Shown one piece after another: positions 1 through 5,003 of a stretch of DNA of 5,003 bases. The notes below the pieces were generated by a model. That model saw only the letters and a list, made by a program, of their open reading frames with translations. It was not told where the DNA came from and did no database searches. The stretch lies in contig JANJUA010000243.1 in NCBI GenBank assembly GCA_024710825.1, positions 1-5,003 on the forward strand, given 5' to 3'. The stretch is from Solirubrobacteraceae bacterium (GTDB lineage Bacteria; Actinomycetota; Thermoleophilia; Solirubrobacterales; Solirubrobacteraceae). The first letter of the stretch is position 1, and every line of letters begins with the position of its first letter. The position numbers and the translations under genes were made by a program.

Positions 1-549
1 CACGGCCGCCGCCGCCCCCGCCAGGACCCCCCTCGTCCCCAGGGCCTCGATGAGCCAGAACGTCGCCCCCAGCGCGCCCGCGATCGACCCGAGGCTGCCC
101 GCCGCGTAGACGTCCCCGGCCCGCCGGCCGCTGACCGCGACGTCGGAGATCGCCAGCCGCGCCGCCACCGGGCTGGTCATGCCGAGCAGCACGCTCGGCG
201 CCAGCAGCAGCACGAGCGAGCCGAGCAGCGCGCCCGAGCGCAGCCCCGGGACCCGATCGACGAGCCACCCGGCGACCGGGTCGCCCAGCAGCGCCACCGC
301 CAGGACGCCCGTCGCTCCCGCCACGAGCACGCCCGCGAGGGTCCCGCCCACGGGCCTGGCGTCGGCGAGCCGACCGCCCGCCGCGTAGCCGAGCGTCAGC
401 CCGCCGAGCACCGTCGCGATCGCCGCGCCCCAGACGGTCACCGAGTCGCCCCAGTGGACCGCGAGGATCCGCTGCCCGGCGAACTCGACGGCCATCAGCG
501 CCGCGCCGCTGACCGCGGCCGCGATCAGGAGCGTCGCGCGTGTGCGCAT
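1..549 (-). CDS. Fused MFS/spermidine-synthase-type membrane protein, N-terminal part (truncated by window edge)
   Basis: I translated this from the minus strand: 183 codons without a stop, running off the left edge. The protein starts MRTRATLLIAAAVSGAALMA and is strongly hydrophobic, with membrane segments near residues 5-22, 38-58, 68-90, 107-123 and 150-183. Landmarks match the membrane half of fused MFS/spermidine-synthase proteins: the first-helix pattern ALMAVEFAGQR (17-27), the loop LTLGYAAGGRLAD (51-63), LLGMTSPVAARL (121-132), and GDVYAAGSLGSIAGALG (145-161) leading to FWLIEALGTR. In this family a cytoplasmic Rossmann aminopropyltransferase-like domain usually follows; it would lie outside the window, so I cannot tell whether it is present or active. 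The ATG lies one base after the stop of the upstream deacetylase gene, with no clear Shine-Dalgarno, implying translational coupling in one operon. Substrate unknown. Family assignment is from recognised motifs; a polyamine role is inference. Confidence 0.8.
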   Translation of the reverse strand, partial: MRTRATLLIAAAVSGAALMAVEFAGQRILAVHWGDSVTVWGAAIATVLGGLTLGYAAGGRLADARPVGGTLAGVLVAGATGVLAVALLGDPVAGWLVDRVPGLRSGALLGSLVLLLAPSVLLGMTSPVAARLAISDVAVSGRRAGDVYAAGSLGSIAGALGATFWLIEALGTRGVLAGAAAAV

Positions 550-550
550 C

Positions 551-1585
551 TCAGGCCGAGGCGTGTCCGAGCGCGGGCCAGGCGCCGCGCGCGAGCCGCT
601 CCTGGGCACGCAGCGCCAGCGCATCGGAGGCGACGGGCGGGGGCGCCGGGGCCGGCACCGCGCCCCAGACGGCCAGCGTCTCCGCGACCGACCGCGCCAG
701 GGCGGAGCCCGCGTAGCCGCCCTCCAGGACGCCGGCGAGCGGGATCCCGCGCTCTTCGCACGCCGCCCGCACGAGCGCGGCCATGCCCGCGAAGCCGGCG
801 TCGGTCACGAGGCAGCCGGCCAGCGGGTCCTCGGCGTGCGCGTCGTAGCCCGCGGAGACCAGCACGAGCCCCGGCTCGTAGCAGCCGATCAGCGGCGCCA
901 CGACCCGGTCGACCAGCGCCAGCCACACGTCGTCGCCCGACCGCGCCGGCACCGGCAGGTTGACCGTGTAGCCCTCGCCGCGGCCGTGGCCCAGGTCGTC
1001 GGCGGAGCCTGTGCCCGGGTACAGCGGCGACTCGTGGATCGAGACGAAGAGCACCTCGTCGGTCGCCGCGAAGATGTCGTTGGTCCCGTTGCCGTGGTGC
1101 ACGTCCCAGTCGAGGACGAGGACGCGCCCGGCCCCCAGCGCGTCGAGCGCGTGCCGAGCGGCGACCGCCACGTTGTTGAAGAGGCAGAAGCCCATCGCCC
1201 GCCCCGCCTCGGCGTGGTGGCCGGGCGGGCGGTGGGCGCTGAACGCGCACGGCGCGGCGCCCGAGAGCACGAGCTCGGACGCGGCGATCGCGCCGCCCGC
1301 CGCATGCAGCGCCGCCTCGTAGGAGTCGCGGCTGACGAGCGTGTCGGCGTCGATCGCGCCACCGCCGGCCTCGCACAGCGCGCGGATCCGCTCGACGTGC
1401 GCGGCCGTGTGGACGCCCTCGAGCTGCTCGACGGTGGCCGCCGGCGACTCCCGCCGCTCCCAGCCGAGCCCGCCGCGCGCCTCGATCTCGCGCTCGACGG
1501 CGACGAGGCGCTCGCCCCGCTCCGGATGCGCGCCCGTGTCGTGGCGCAGCGAGGACGGGTGGCTGAGGAGGACCGGTGCGGCCAC
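551..1585 (-). CDS. Histone deacetylase / acetylpolyamine amidohydrolase family zinc hydrolase
   Basis: This complete 344-residue protein is the normal length for a bacterial HDAC-superfamily enzyme (arginase/deacetylase fold), which hydrolyses acyl-amide bonds with one catalytic zinc. All signature blocks are present. HPSSLRHDTGAHPERGERL (9-27) is the family N-terminus. HRPPGHHAE (118-126) carries the paired catalytic histidines 123 and 124. GFCLFNNVA (132-140) follows. VLDWDVHHGNGT (157-168) supplies zinc ligands Asp161 and His163. HESPLYPGTG (184-193) follows. SAGYDAH (244-250) supplies Asp248, and LEGGY (287-291) supplies the transition-state Tyr291. No key residue is missing, so it should be active. 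There is no signal peptide, so it is probably cytoplasmic. The start is GTG at 1585. A GAGGG lies about 16 bases upstream, too far for a normal ribosome site, but a TANNNT box ends 6 bases before the GTG, so a leaderless mRNA is plausible. The gene is coupled to the downstream membrane protein and divergent from nadB. The true substrate (acetylated protein, acetylpolyamine, or another acyl amide) cannot be read from the sequence. Confidence 0.93.
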   Translation of the reverse strand: MAAPVLLSHPSSLRHDTGAHPERGERLVAVEREIEARGGLGWERRESPAATVEQLEGVHTAAHVERIRALCEAGGGAIDADTLVSRDSYEAALHAAGGAIAASELVLSGAAPCAFSAHRPPGHHAEAGRAMGFCLFNNVAVAARHALDALGAGRVLVLDWDVHHGNGTNDIFAATDEVLFVSIHESPLYPGTGSADDLGHGRGEGYTVNLPVPARSGDDVWLALVDRVVAPLIGCYEPGLVLVSAGYDAHAEDPLAGCLVTDAGFAGMAALVRAACEERGIPLAGVLEGGYAGSALARSVAETLAVWGAVPAPAPPPVASDALALRAQERLARGAWPALGHASA

Positions 1586-1605
1586 GCGAGTACGGTACTG
1601 CCCTC
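1586..1605. promoter_or_regulatory. Compact divergent promoter between the deacetylase gene and nadB
   Basis: Only 20 bases separate the GTG at 1585 (minus) from the ATG at 1606 (plus). Inside is AGTAC-G-GTACT (1589-1599), a palindrome with one central base. It yields TACGGT on the plus strand (1591-1596, ending 9 bases before the nadB ATG) and TACCGT on the minus strand (1597-1592, ending 6 bases before the deacetylase GTG). Both fit the actinobacterial TANNNT -10 consensus, at spacings that place transcription starts at or near the start codons. No good -35 hexamer is visible on either side, where the DNA is already coding sequence. The same palindrome could instead be a repressor operator. 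The palindrome is seen directly; promoter function is inferred. Confidence 0.5.
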
Positions 1606-3063
1606 ATGAGAGCCGGCCCCGTCACCCACGCGGACGTCGCGGTCGTCGGGGCAGGCGCCGCCGGCCTCTTCACCGCGCTCACCGCGGCGGCCGCCGGCGG
1701 GCGCGTGGCGCTGGTCTCCGCGACGCCGCTGGCGCGCACGGCCAGCTACTGGGCGCAGGGCGGGCTGGCCGCCGCGCTCGCCGAGGGCGACAGCCCCGAG
1801 GCCCACCTCGCCGACACCGAGCGAGCGGGGCGCCGCCTGACCCGCCGCTCCGCCGCCGAGGTGCTCGTGCGCGAGGCGCCCGAGCGGGTGCGCGAGCTCG
1901 AGGGCCTCGGCGTCCGCTTCGACGCCGACCGCCACGGCGACCTCGCGCTGGGCCTCGAGGGCGGCCACTCGATCCGCCGCGTCGTGCACGCCGGCGGCAG
2001 CGCGACCGGCCGCCGTGTCGTGCGCCAGCTCTCCGCGCTGGCGGTCCAGCACCCGAACGTCGACGTGCTCGAAGGCGCGCGCGCGACGGCGCTGTGGACC
2101 GGCGACGACGGCGCCTGCCGCGGCCTGGTCCTCGAGGACGGGCGCGCGCTGGCGACGCGGGCGGTCGTGCTCTGCACGGGCGGGACCGCCGCGCTGTGGG
2201 AGCGCACGACGAACCCGCCCGGCTCGCTGGGCAGCGGTCTGCTGCTCGCCCGCCGCGCGGGCGCCCGGCTCGCCGACCTGGAGCTCATGCAGTTCCACCC
2301 GACGGCGGTCGCTGGGGTGCGCGGCCGCGAGGGCTTCCTCGTCACCGAGGCGATCCGGGGCGAGGGCGCGACGCTGCACGGCGCCGACGGCGAGCGCTTC
2401 GTCGACGAGCTGGCGCCGCGCGACGAGGTCGCCCAGGCCGTGGTCGCCGAGATGCGGCGGACGGGCTCGCCGTCGGTGGGGCTCGACATGACCGCGATCG
2501 ACCCGGCGCTGTTCCCGAACGTCGTCTCCTCGCTGCGGGAGGCCGGCCTGGACCCCACGACGCAGCCCATCCCCGTGGCGCCCGCGGCGCACTACGGCAT
2601 GGGCGGGATCGTGACGGACCTCCAGGGCCGCTCGACGGTCGGCGGCCTCTACGCGGTCGGCGAGACGGCGTGCACCGGCCTGCACGGAGCCAACCGGCTG
2701 GCGTCGAACTCGCTGACGGAGTGCTGCGTCTTCGGCCGCCGCGCGGGGCTCGCCGCGCTCGACGACCCGCTTCCCGCGGGCGCGGCGACGCCTCCGACGG
2801 CCCAGCCCCTGCCGACGCCCGGCCGCGAGACCCGCGACGCCCTGTGGCGCCACGCCGGGCTCGAGCGCAGCCGCGACGGGCTCGCGACGCTCCAGCTCGA
2901 CCCGTACCCGCTCGCCCGCCTGATCGGCGCCTGCGCGCTGCTGCGCGAGGAGAGCCGAGGCGCCCACCTGCGCACGGACTTCCCCGAGCGCGATCCGGCG
3001 CTCGACCACCACCACACGATCGTGGCTCCCGGCGCCGCCCCCTGCTTCGAGCAGTGGGACTGA
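1606..3063 (+). CDS. nadB: L-aspartate oxidase (NadB), de novo NAD biosynthesis
   Basis: This flavoprotein oxidises L-aspartate to iminoaspartate, which quinolinate synthase (NadA) condenses with dihydroxyacetone phosphate. Counting from the ATG (485 residues), the FAD-binding Rossmann motif VAVVGAGAAGL is at 11-21 and the NadB block SYWAQGGLAAAL at 47-58. EGGHSIRRVVHAGGSATGR (118-136) carries the family's conserved Glu118 and His121. LELMQFHPTAV (225-235) holds His231, and APRDEVAQAV (270-279) holds Arg272. HYGMGGI (329-335) holds His329, and GANRLASNSLTECCVFGRRA (361-380) holds Arg364. These are the positions I recall as substrate-binding and catalytic in characterised NadB; all are intact. 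Length is slightly under the roughly 540 residues of the E. coli enzyme, mainly from a short C-terminal domain. An upstream in-frame GTG (1576) preceded by AGGAGG would add ten residues. I prefer the ATG because the Rossmann strand then begins at a normal distance and the gene does not overlap its divergent neighbour. nadA and nadC are not in the window. Confidence 0.95.
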   Translation: MRAGPVTHADVAVVGAGAAGLFTALTAAAAGGRVALVSATPLARTASYWAQGGLAAALAEGDSPEAHLADTERAGRRLTRRSAAEVLVREAPERVRELEGLGVRFDADRHGDLALGLEGGHSIRRVVHAGGSATGRRVVRQLSALAVQHPNVDVLEGARATALWTGDDGACRGLVLEDGRALATRAVVLCTGGTAALWERTTNPPGSLGSGLLLARRAGARLADLELMQFHPTAVAGVRGREGFLVTEAIRGEGATLHGADGERFVDELAPRDEVAQAVVAEMRRTGSPSVGLDMTAIDPALFPNVVSSLREAGLDPTTQPIPVAPAAHYGMGGIVTDLQGRSTVGGLYAVGETACTGLHGANRLASNSLTECCVFGRRAGLAALDDPLPAGAATPPTAQPLPTPGRETRDALWRHAGLERSRDGLATLQLDPYPLARLIGACALLREESRGAHLRTDFPERDPALDHHHTIVAPGAAPCFEQWD

Positions 3064-3122
3064 GACGCCCCGCTTAACCCAAGCTCAACATACCGAGGGC
3101 TGTTCTTCACATTGAGCAGGCA

Positions 3123-3160
3123 TCTTGCACGGCACCTTCGGAGGAAGGCAATTCGCAAGG
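3123..3160 (+). promoter_or_regulatory. Possible 5' UTR stem-loop ahead of the small Cys/His protein gene
   Basis: By eye, two nested stems form. The outer stem pairs CTTGC (3124-3128) with GCAAG (3155-3159), extended by one T-G wobble (3123/3160). The inner stem pairs CCTTC (3135-3139) with GAAGG (3144-3148) around a GGAG loop. A symmetric 6-by-6 internal loop separates them. The 3' strand of the outer stem covers part of an AAGGAG (3157-3162) that could serve as an auxiliary ribosome site. No poly-U follows, so it is not a classic terminator. Function, if any, is unknown, and chance pairing is possible. Confidence 0.3.
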
Positions 3161-3166
3161 AGCGTC

Positions 3167-3171
3167 GAGGG
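3167..3171 (+). promoter_or_regulatory. Ribosome binding site deciding the start of the 146-residue protein
   Basis: GAGGG lies 5 bases before the ATG at 3177, a normal Shine-Dalgarno spacing. A second, stronger-looking AAGGAG (3157-3162) is 14 bases away, too distant for this ATG. Reading upstream in the same frame there is no other ATG, GTG or TTG before the stop at 3075-3077, so the start is well fixed. Confidence 0.6.
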
Positions 3172-3176
3172 TCTGC

Positions 3177-3617
3177 ATGTATCAGTTCAGCCGAGCGATC
3201 TACCGCGAGCTCGCCCCCTACATCGGGAGCGGCGACAGCGCACATCCCGATCCTCACGCCGAGGTGCTCAGGTCCTGTGAGGCGACGTTGGAACGGCTCG
3301 CCAACGACCGCCACTACTTCGCGCGGCCGGCGAAGAGCCTGTTCAACGACATCCGCATCTACTTCCCGATGAGCCAGCAGGCCCATGTCTGCCAGACGGT
3401 GCGGCGCGTGCTGGCCATCGCCGAGGCCTGGCTGGAGACCCAGCCGCGACAGGGCTTCGACATCAACGGCAACCCGCTTCAGTGCCGGGCGACGACGCGC
3501 AAGGGAACCCCCTGCCAGCGGATGCCGCTGCCTCGCAACGGCTACTGCCCGTCGCATCAGCACCTGGCGGAGACCGAGCGCTTGGAGGAGGAGGCGGCGG
3601 CGCTGGCCGTCGCGTAG
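3177..3617 (+). CDS. Conserved-looking hypothetical protein with C-terminal Cys/His (putative zinc-binding) cluster
   Basis: I do not recognise a named function for this 146-residue protein. It begins MYQFSRAIYRELAPYIG. Residues 1-90 look helical and mixed in charge, with conserved-looking aromatic blocks such as DRHYFARPAKSLFNDIRIYFP (44-64). There is no signal peptide or membrane segment, so it is probably cytoplasmic. Residues 103-127 hold Cys103-x9-Cys113-x10-Cys124-x2-His127 in the context CRATTRKGTPCQRMPLPRNG followed by YCPSH. This resembles short zinc-knuckle modules with the pattern C-x-A-x-T-x-x-G-x-x-C...YC-x-x-H (DUF5763-like, from memory), which often sit in small nucleic-acid-associated or uncharacterised proteins. 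The tail (131-146) is Glu/Ala-rich helix. Codon use and composition are normal coding for this genome, slightly less GC-extreme. A good GAGGG ribosome site and real protein texture, unlike the Arg/Ala-rich overlapping frames, support it as a true gene. It may be a metal-dependent regulator; that is inference only. Confidence 0.82.
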   Translation: MYQFSRAIYRELAPYIGSGDSAHPDPHAEVLRSCEATLERLANDRHYFARPAKSLFNDIRIYFPMSQQAHVCQTVRRVLAIAEAWLETQPRQGFDINGNPLQCRATTRKGTPCQRMPLPRNGYCPSHQHLAETERLEEEAAALAVA

Positions 3618-3634
3618 CGCCGCGTCCGCGTAGC
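3611..3634 (+). repeat. 8-base direct repeat CGCGTAGC spanning the stop codon and the intergenic gap
   Basis: CGCGTAGC occurs at 3611-3618, including the TAG stop of the small protein gene, and again at 3627-3634, a 16-base period. The second copy overlaps the TAGCCT box described separately. In such GC-rich DNA an 8-base repeat can be chance. Confidence 0.25.
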
Positions 3635-3636
3635 CT
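3631..3636 (+). promoter_or_regulatory. Candidate -10 element (TAGCCT) for the hydantoinase gene
   Basis: TAGCCT matches the actinobacterial TANNNT -10 and ends 9 bases before the ATG at 3646, the same spacing seen for the TACGGT box before nadB. The 28-base gap contains no purine-rich Shine-Dalgarno, so a leaderless or nearly leaderless transcript would explain how this start is used. The alternative is simple read-through from the upstream gene with coupled translation. No -35 hexamer is clear. Confidence 0.3.
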
Positions 3637-3645
3637 GCCTCGTCG

Positions 3646-5003
3646 ATGCTGCTCGGCGTCGACGTAGGAGGGACTTTCACGGACGCGGTGCTCGCCATCC
3701 ACGGTCGGCTGGTGACGGCCAAGGCGCCTTCGACGCCCGCCGACCAGTCCGAGGGCGTGATGGCGGCCGTCGCCGCCGCGCTCGAGCGGGCGGGGCGCCC
3801 CGCGGGCGAGGTCGAGGTGTTCGCGCACGGGATGACCGTCGCGACGAACGCGCTGCTGGAGGGAACCGGCGCCCGCACCGCGCTGCTGGCGACGGAGGGC
3901 TTCACCGACGTCGTCGCGCTCGGCCGCCAGCGCCGCGCCGAGCTGTATCGCCTGTGCGCCGCGCACCCCGCGCCGCTGGTGCCGCCCGAGCGGCGGATCG
4001 GCGTGCGCGAGCGGATGACGCCCGACGGGCCGCTGCTCGCGCTCGACGAGCCCGCCGTCGCGGCGGCCCTCGACGAGCTGGAGCGCGTCGGGCCCGAGGC
4101 CGTCGCGGTCGTGCTGCTGCACTCCTACGCCCATCCCGAGCACGAGCAGGCGCTCGCGGCGGCGCTCGCCGAGCGGCTGCCGGAGGCGCACGTCTCGCTG
4201 TCGCACGACGTCGTCGGGACGTTCCGCGAGTACGAACGGGCCGCGACGACCGAGATCGATGCGGCCCTGTCGCCGCTGCTGGGCGCCTACCTGCGGGCGT
4301 TGGCGAAGCGCGCCCGGGACGCGGGCCTGCCCAAGCCGTCGATCATGCAGTCCAGCGGCGGCCTGGCGACGCTGGAGCTGGCCGCCGCCCACGCCGCCCT
4401 CACGGTCCTCTCCGGACCCGCCGGCGGAGCCGCCGCCGCCGCGCTCGTCGCCGAGCAGACCGGCGTGCGCGACCTGCTCTGCTTCGACATGGGCGGCACG
4501 TCGTGCGACGTCTGCGTCGTGGAGGACGGCGCGGTGCGCGAGACGAGCGCTCGCGAGGTCGGCGGGCGCCCGCTCGCGCTGCCGATGGTCGACATCCACA
4601 CCGTGGGCGCCGGCGGCGGCTCGATCGCCTGGCGCGACCCCGGCGGCGCTCTGCGCGTGGGGCCGCGCTCGGCGGGCGCGGACCCCGGCCCCGCCTGCTA
4701 CGGCCGCGGCGGCACCGAGCCCACGGTCACCGACGCGAACCTAGTGCTCGGCCGGCTCGACCCCGCCGCCGAGCTGGCGGGTGGCGTGGAGCTCGACGTG
4801 GACGCCGCGCGGCGGGCGGTGTCGGCGCTCGCCGACGAGCTGGGCCTCGGGCTGCTCGACACCGCCGAGGGCATCGCGCGCATCGCGAACACCGAGATGG
4901 TGCGCGCGCTGCGGGTGATGACCGTCGAGCGGGGCGTGGACCCGCGCGACTTCGCGCTGCTCGCCTTCGGCGGCGCGGGCGGCCTGCACGCGACGGCGAT
5001 CGC
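3646..5003 (+). CDS. hyuA: Hydantoinase A / 5-oxoprolinase family ATPase subunit, N-terminal part (truncated by window edge)
   Basis: The frame is open from the ATG to the right edge: 452 codons of a family usually about 650-700 residues long. The N-terminus MLLGVDVGGTFTDAVLAIHG is the diagnostic Hydant_A_N start, an actin-like ATPase phosphate loop. It is followed by HGMTVATNALLEGTGARTAL (61-80), TEGFTDVVALGRQRR (83-97), the Hyd_N-terminal end SHDVVGTFREYERAATTEIDA (186-206), MQSSGGL (234-240), SGPAGGAAAA (256-265), FDMGGTSCDV (280-289), DIHTVGAGGGSIAW (316-329), GPRSAGADPGPACYGRGG (339-356) followed by TEPTVTDANLVLGRL, and FGGAGGLHA (441-449). These cover the N-terminal domain and most of the hydantoinase/oxoprolinase core. 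The enzyme class couples ATP hydrolysis to opening of cyclic amides (N-methylhydantoin, 5-oxoproline) or acetone carboxylation, and normally pairs with an HyuB subunit, expected just downstream. The substrate is not determinable. One oddity is Cys287 where DMGGTSTDV is usual. It could be co-transcribed with the small upstream gene. Confidence 0.92.
   Translation, partial: MLLGVDVGGTFTDAVLAIHGRLVTAKAPSTPADQSEGVMAAVAAALERAGRPAGEVEVFAHGMTVATNALLEGTGARTALLATEGFTDVVALGRQRRAELYRLCAAHPAPLVPPERRIGVRERMTPDGPLLALDEPAVAAALDELERVGPEAVAVVLLHSYAHPEHEQALAAALAERLPEAHVSLSHDVVGTFREYERAATTEIDAALSPLLGAYLRALAKRARDAGLPKPSIMQSSGGLATLELAAAHAALTVLSGPAGGAAAAALVAEQTGVRDLLCFDMGGTSCDVCVVEDGAVRETSAREVGGRPLALPMVDIHTVGAGGGSIAWRDPGGALRVGPRSAGADPGPACYGRGGTEPTVTDANLVLGRLDPAAELAGGVELDVDAARRAVSALADELGLGLLDTAEGIARIANTEMVRALRVMTVERGVDPRDFALLAFGGAGGLHATAI

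Larger units (their letters stand above)
3064..3176 (+). other. Intergenic leader region, relatively AT-rich
   Basis: These 113 bases between nadB and the small Cys/His protein gene are visibly richer in A and T than the genes around them. They presumably hold the nadB 3' end and the promoter and 5' UTR of the next gene. I found no hairpin followed by a T tract, so no clear intrinsic terminator for nadB, and no convincing -35/-10 pair. A separated inverted repeat, GCTCAA (3083-3088) and TTGAGC (3112-3117), spans a 23-base loop and is too weak to call a terminator. A better-formed stem-loop follows at 3123-3160. Confidence 0.5.

Noticed and set aside
1601..1605. GAGGG on the minus strand considered as the ribosome site of the deacetylase gene
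   Set aside because: It is about 16 bases from the GTG, beyond productive spacing, and lies at or upstream of the likely transcription start.
542..1609. A 355-codon plus-strand frame antisense to the deacetylase gene
   Set aside because: It is a low-complexity Arg/Ala/Val-rich translation with no motif; a compositional shadow.
525..1739. A 404-codon minus-strand frame overlapping the deacetylase gene and nadB
   Set aside because: It is the deacetylase region read in another frame, is rich in Arg/Ala, and lacks any family motif, whereas the adjacent frame has every HDAC signature.
889..3015. A 708-codon open frame on the minus strand opposite nadB and part of the deacetylase gene
   Set aside because: Its translation is dominated by Arg, Ala, Gly and Pro with no recognisable motif, and it lies antisense to a clear nadB. 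Long antisense frames are expected when third positions are nearly all G or C.
3083..3117. Inverted repeat GCTCAA / TTGAGC with a 23-base loop, considered as a nadB terminator or operator
   Set aside because: It has only six pairs around a long loop, no extension of the arms and no T tract. This is within chance expectation.
3112..3372. An 86-codon frame with a TTG start that covers the leader and the 5' part of the small Cys/His protein gene
   Set aside because: It has no ribosome site of its own and overlaps the better-supported gene in another frame. A short upstream peptide is possible but unsupported.
3463..4599. A 378-codon minus-strand frame antisense to the hydantoinase gene
   Set aside because: It is Arg/Gly/Ala-rich shadow sequence; the plus strand has an unmistakable hydantoinase A protein here.

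Overview
The window is uniformly very GC-rich DNA, with codons ending almost always in G or C. It has long mirror-image reading frames on the opposite strands, GTG starts, tight gene packing and TANNNT-type -10 elements close to start codons. This fits a high-GC actinobacterium, possibly a deep-branching soil lineage such as the Thermoleophilia. That placement is inferred from style and gene content, not from a marker gene.

Layout, left to right. (1) Positions 1-549, minus strand: the N-terminal 183 residues of a multi-pass membrane protein of the fused MFS/spermidine-synthase type, running off the left edge. (2) 551-1585, minus: a complete zinc-dependent deacetylase of the HDAC / acetylpolyamine amidohydrolase superfamily. 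Its stop codon is one base from the next ATG, so genes 1 and 2 look like one transcription unit, read leftward. (3) 1586-1605: a 20-base divergent spacer holding an 11-base palindrome that offers a TANNNT -10 on both strands. (4) 1606-3063, plus: L-aspartate oxidase (nadB), first step of de novo NAD synthesis. (5) 3064-3176: a visibly more AT-rich intergenic stretch with a possible 5' UTR stem-loop. (6) 3177-3617, plus: an unrecognised 146-residue protein with a C-terminal Cys/His cluster. (7) 3646-5003, plus: the N-terminal 452 residues of a hydantoinase A / 5-oxoprolinase-type ATPase, running off the right edge.

Functionally this is mostly an ordinary chromosomal region with metabolic genes. 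The more thought-provoking points are three. The deacetylase-like enzyme is coupled to a spermidine-synthase-type membrane protein, suggesting polyamine rather than histone-like chemistry. The divergent deacetylase/nadB promoter is extremely compact and symmetric. The small Cys/His protein has its own structured leader. I see no mobile element, CRISPR array, tRNA, rRNA, or convincing multi-gene defence or other novel system in these 5 kb.
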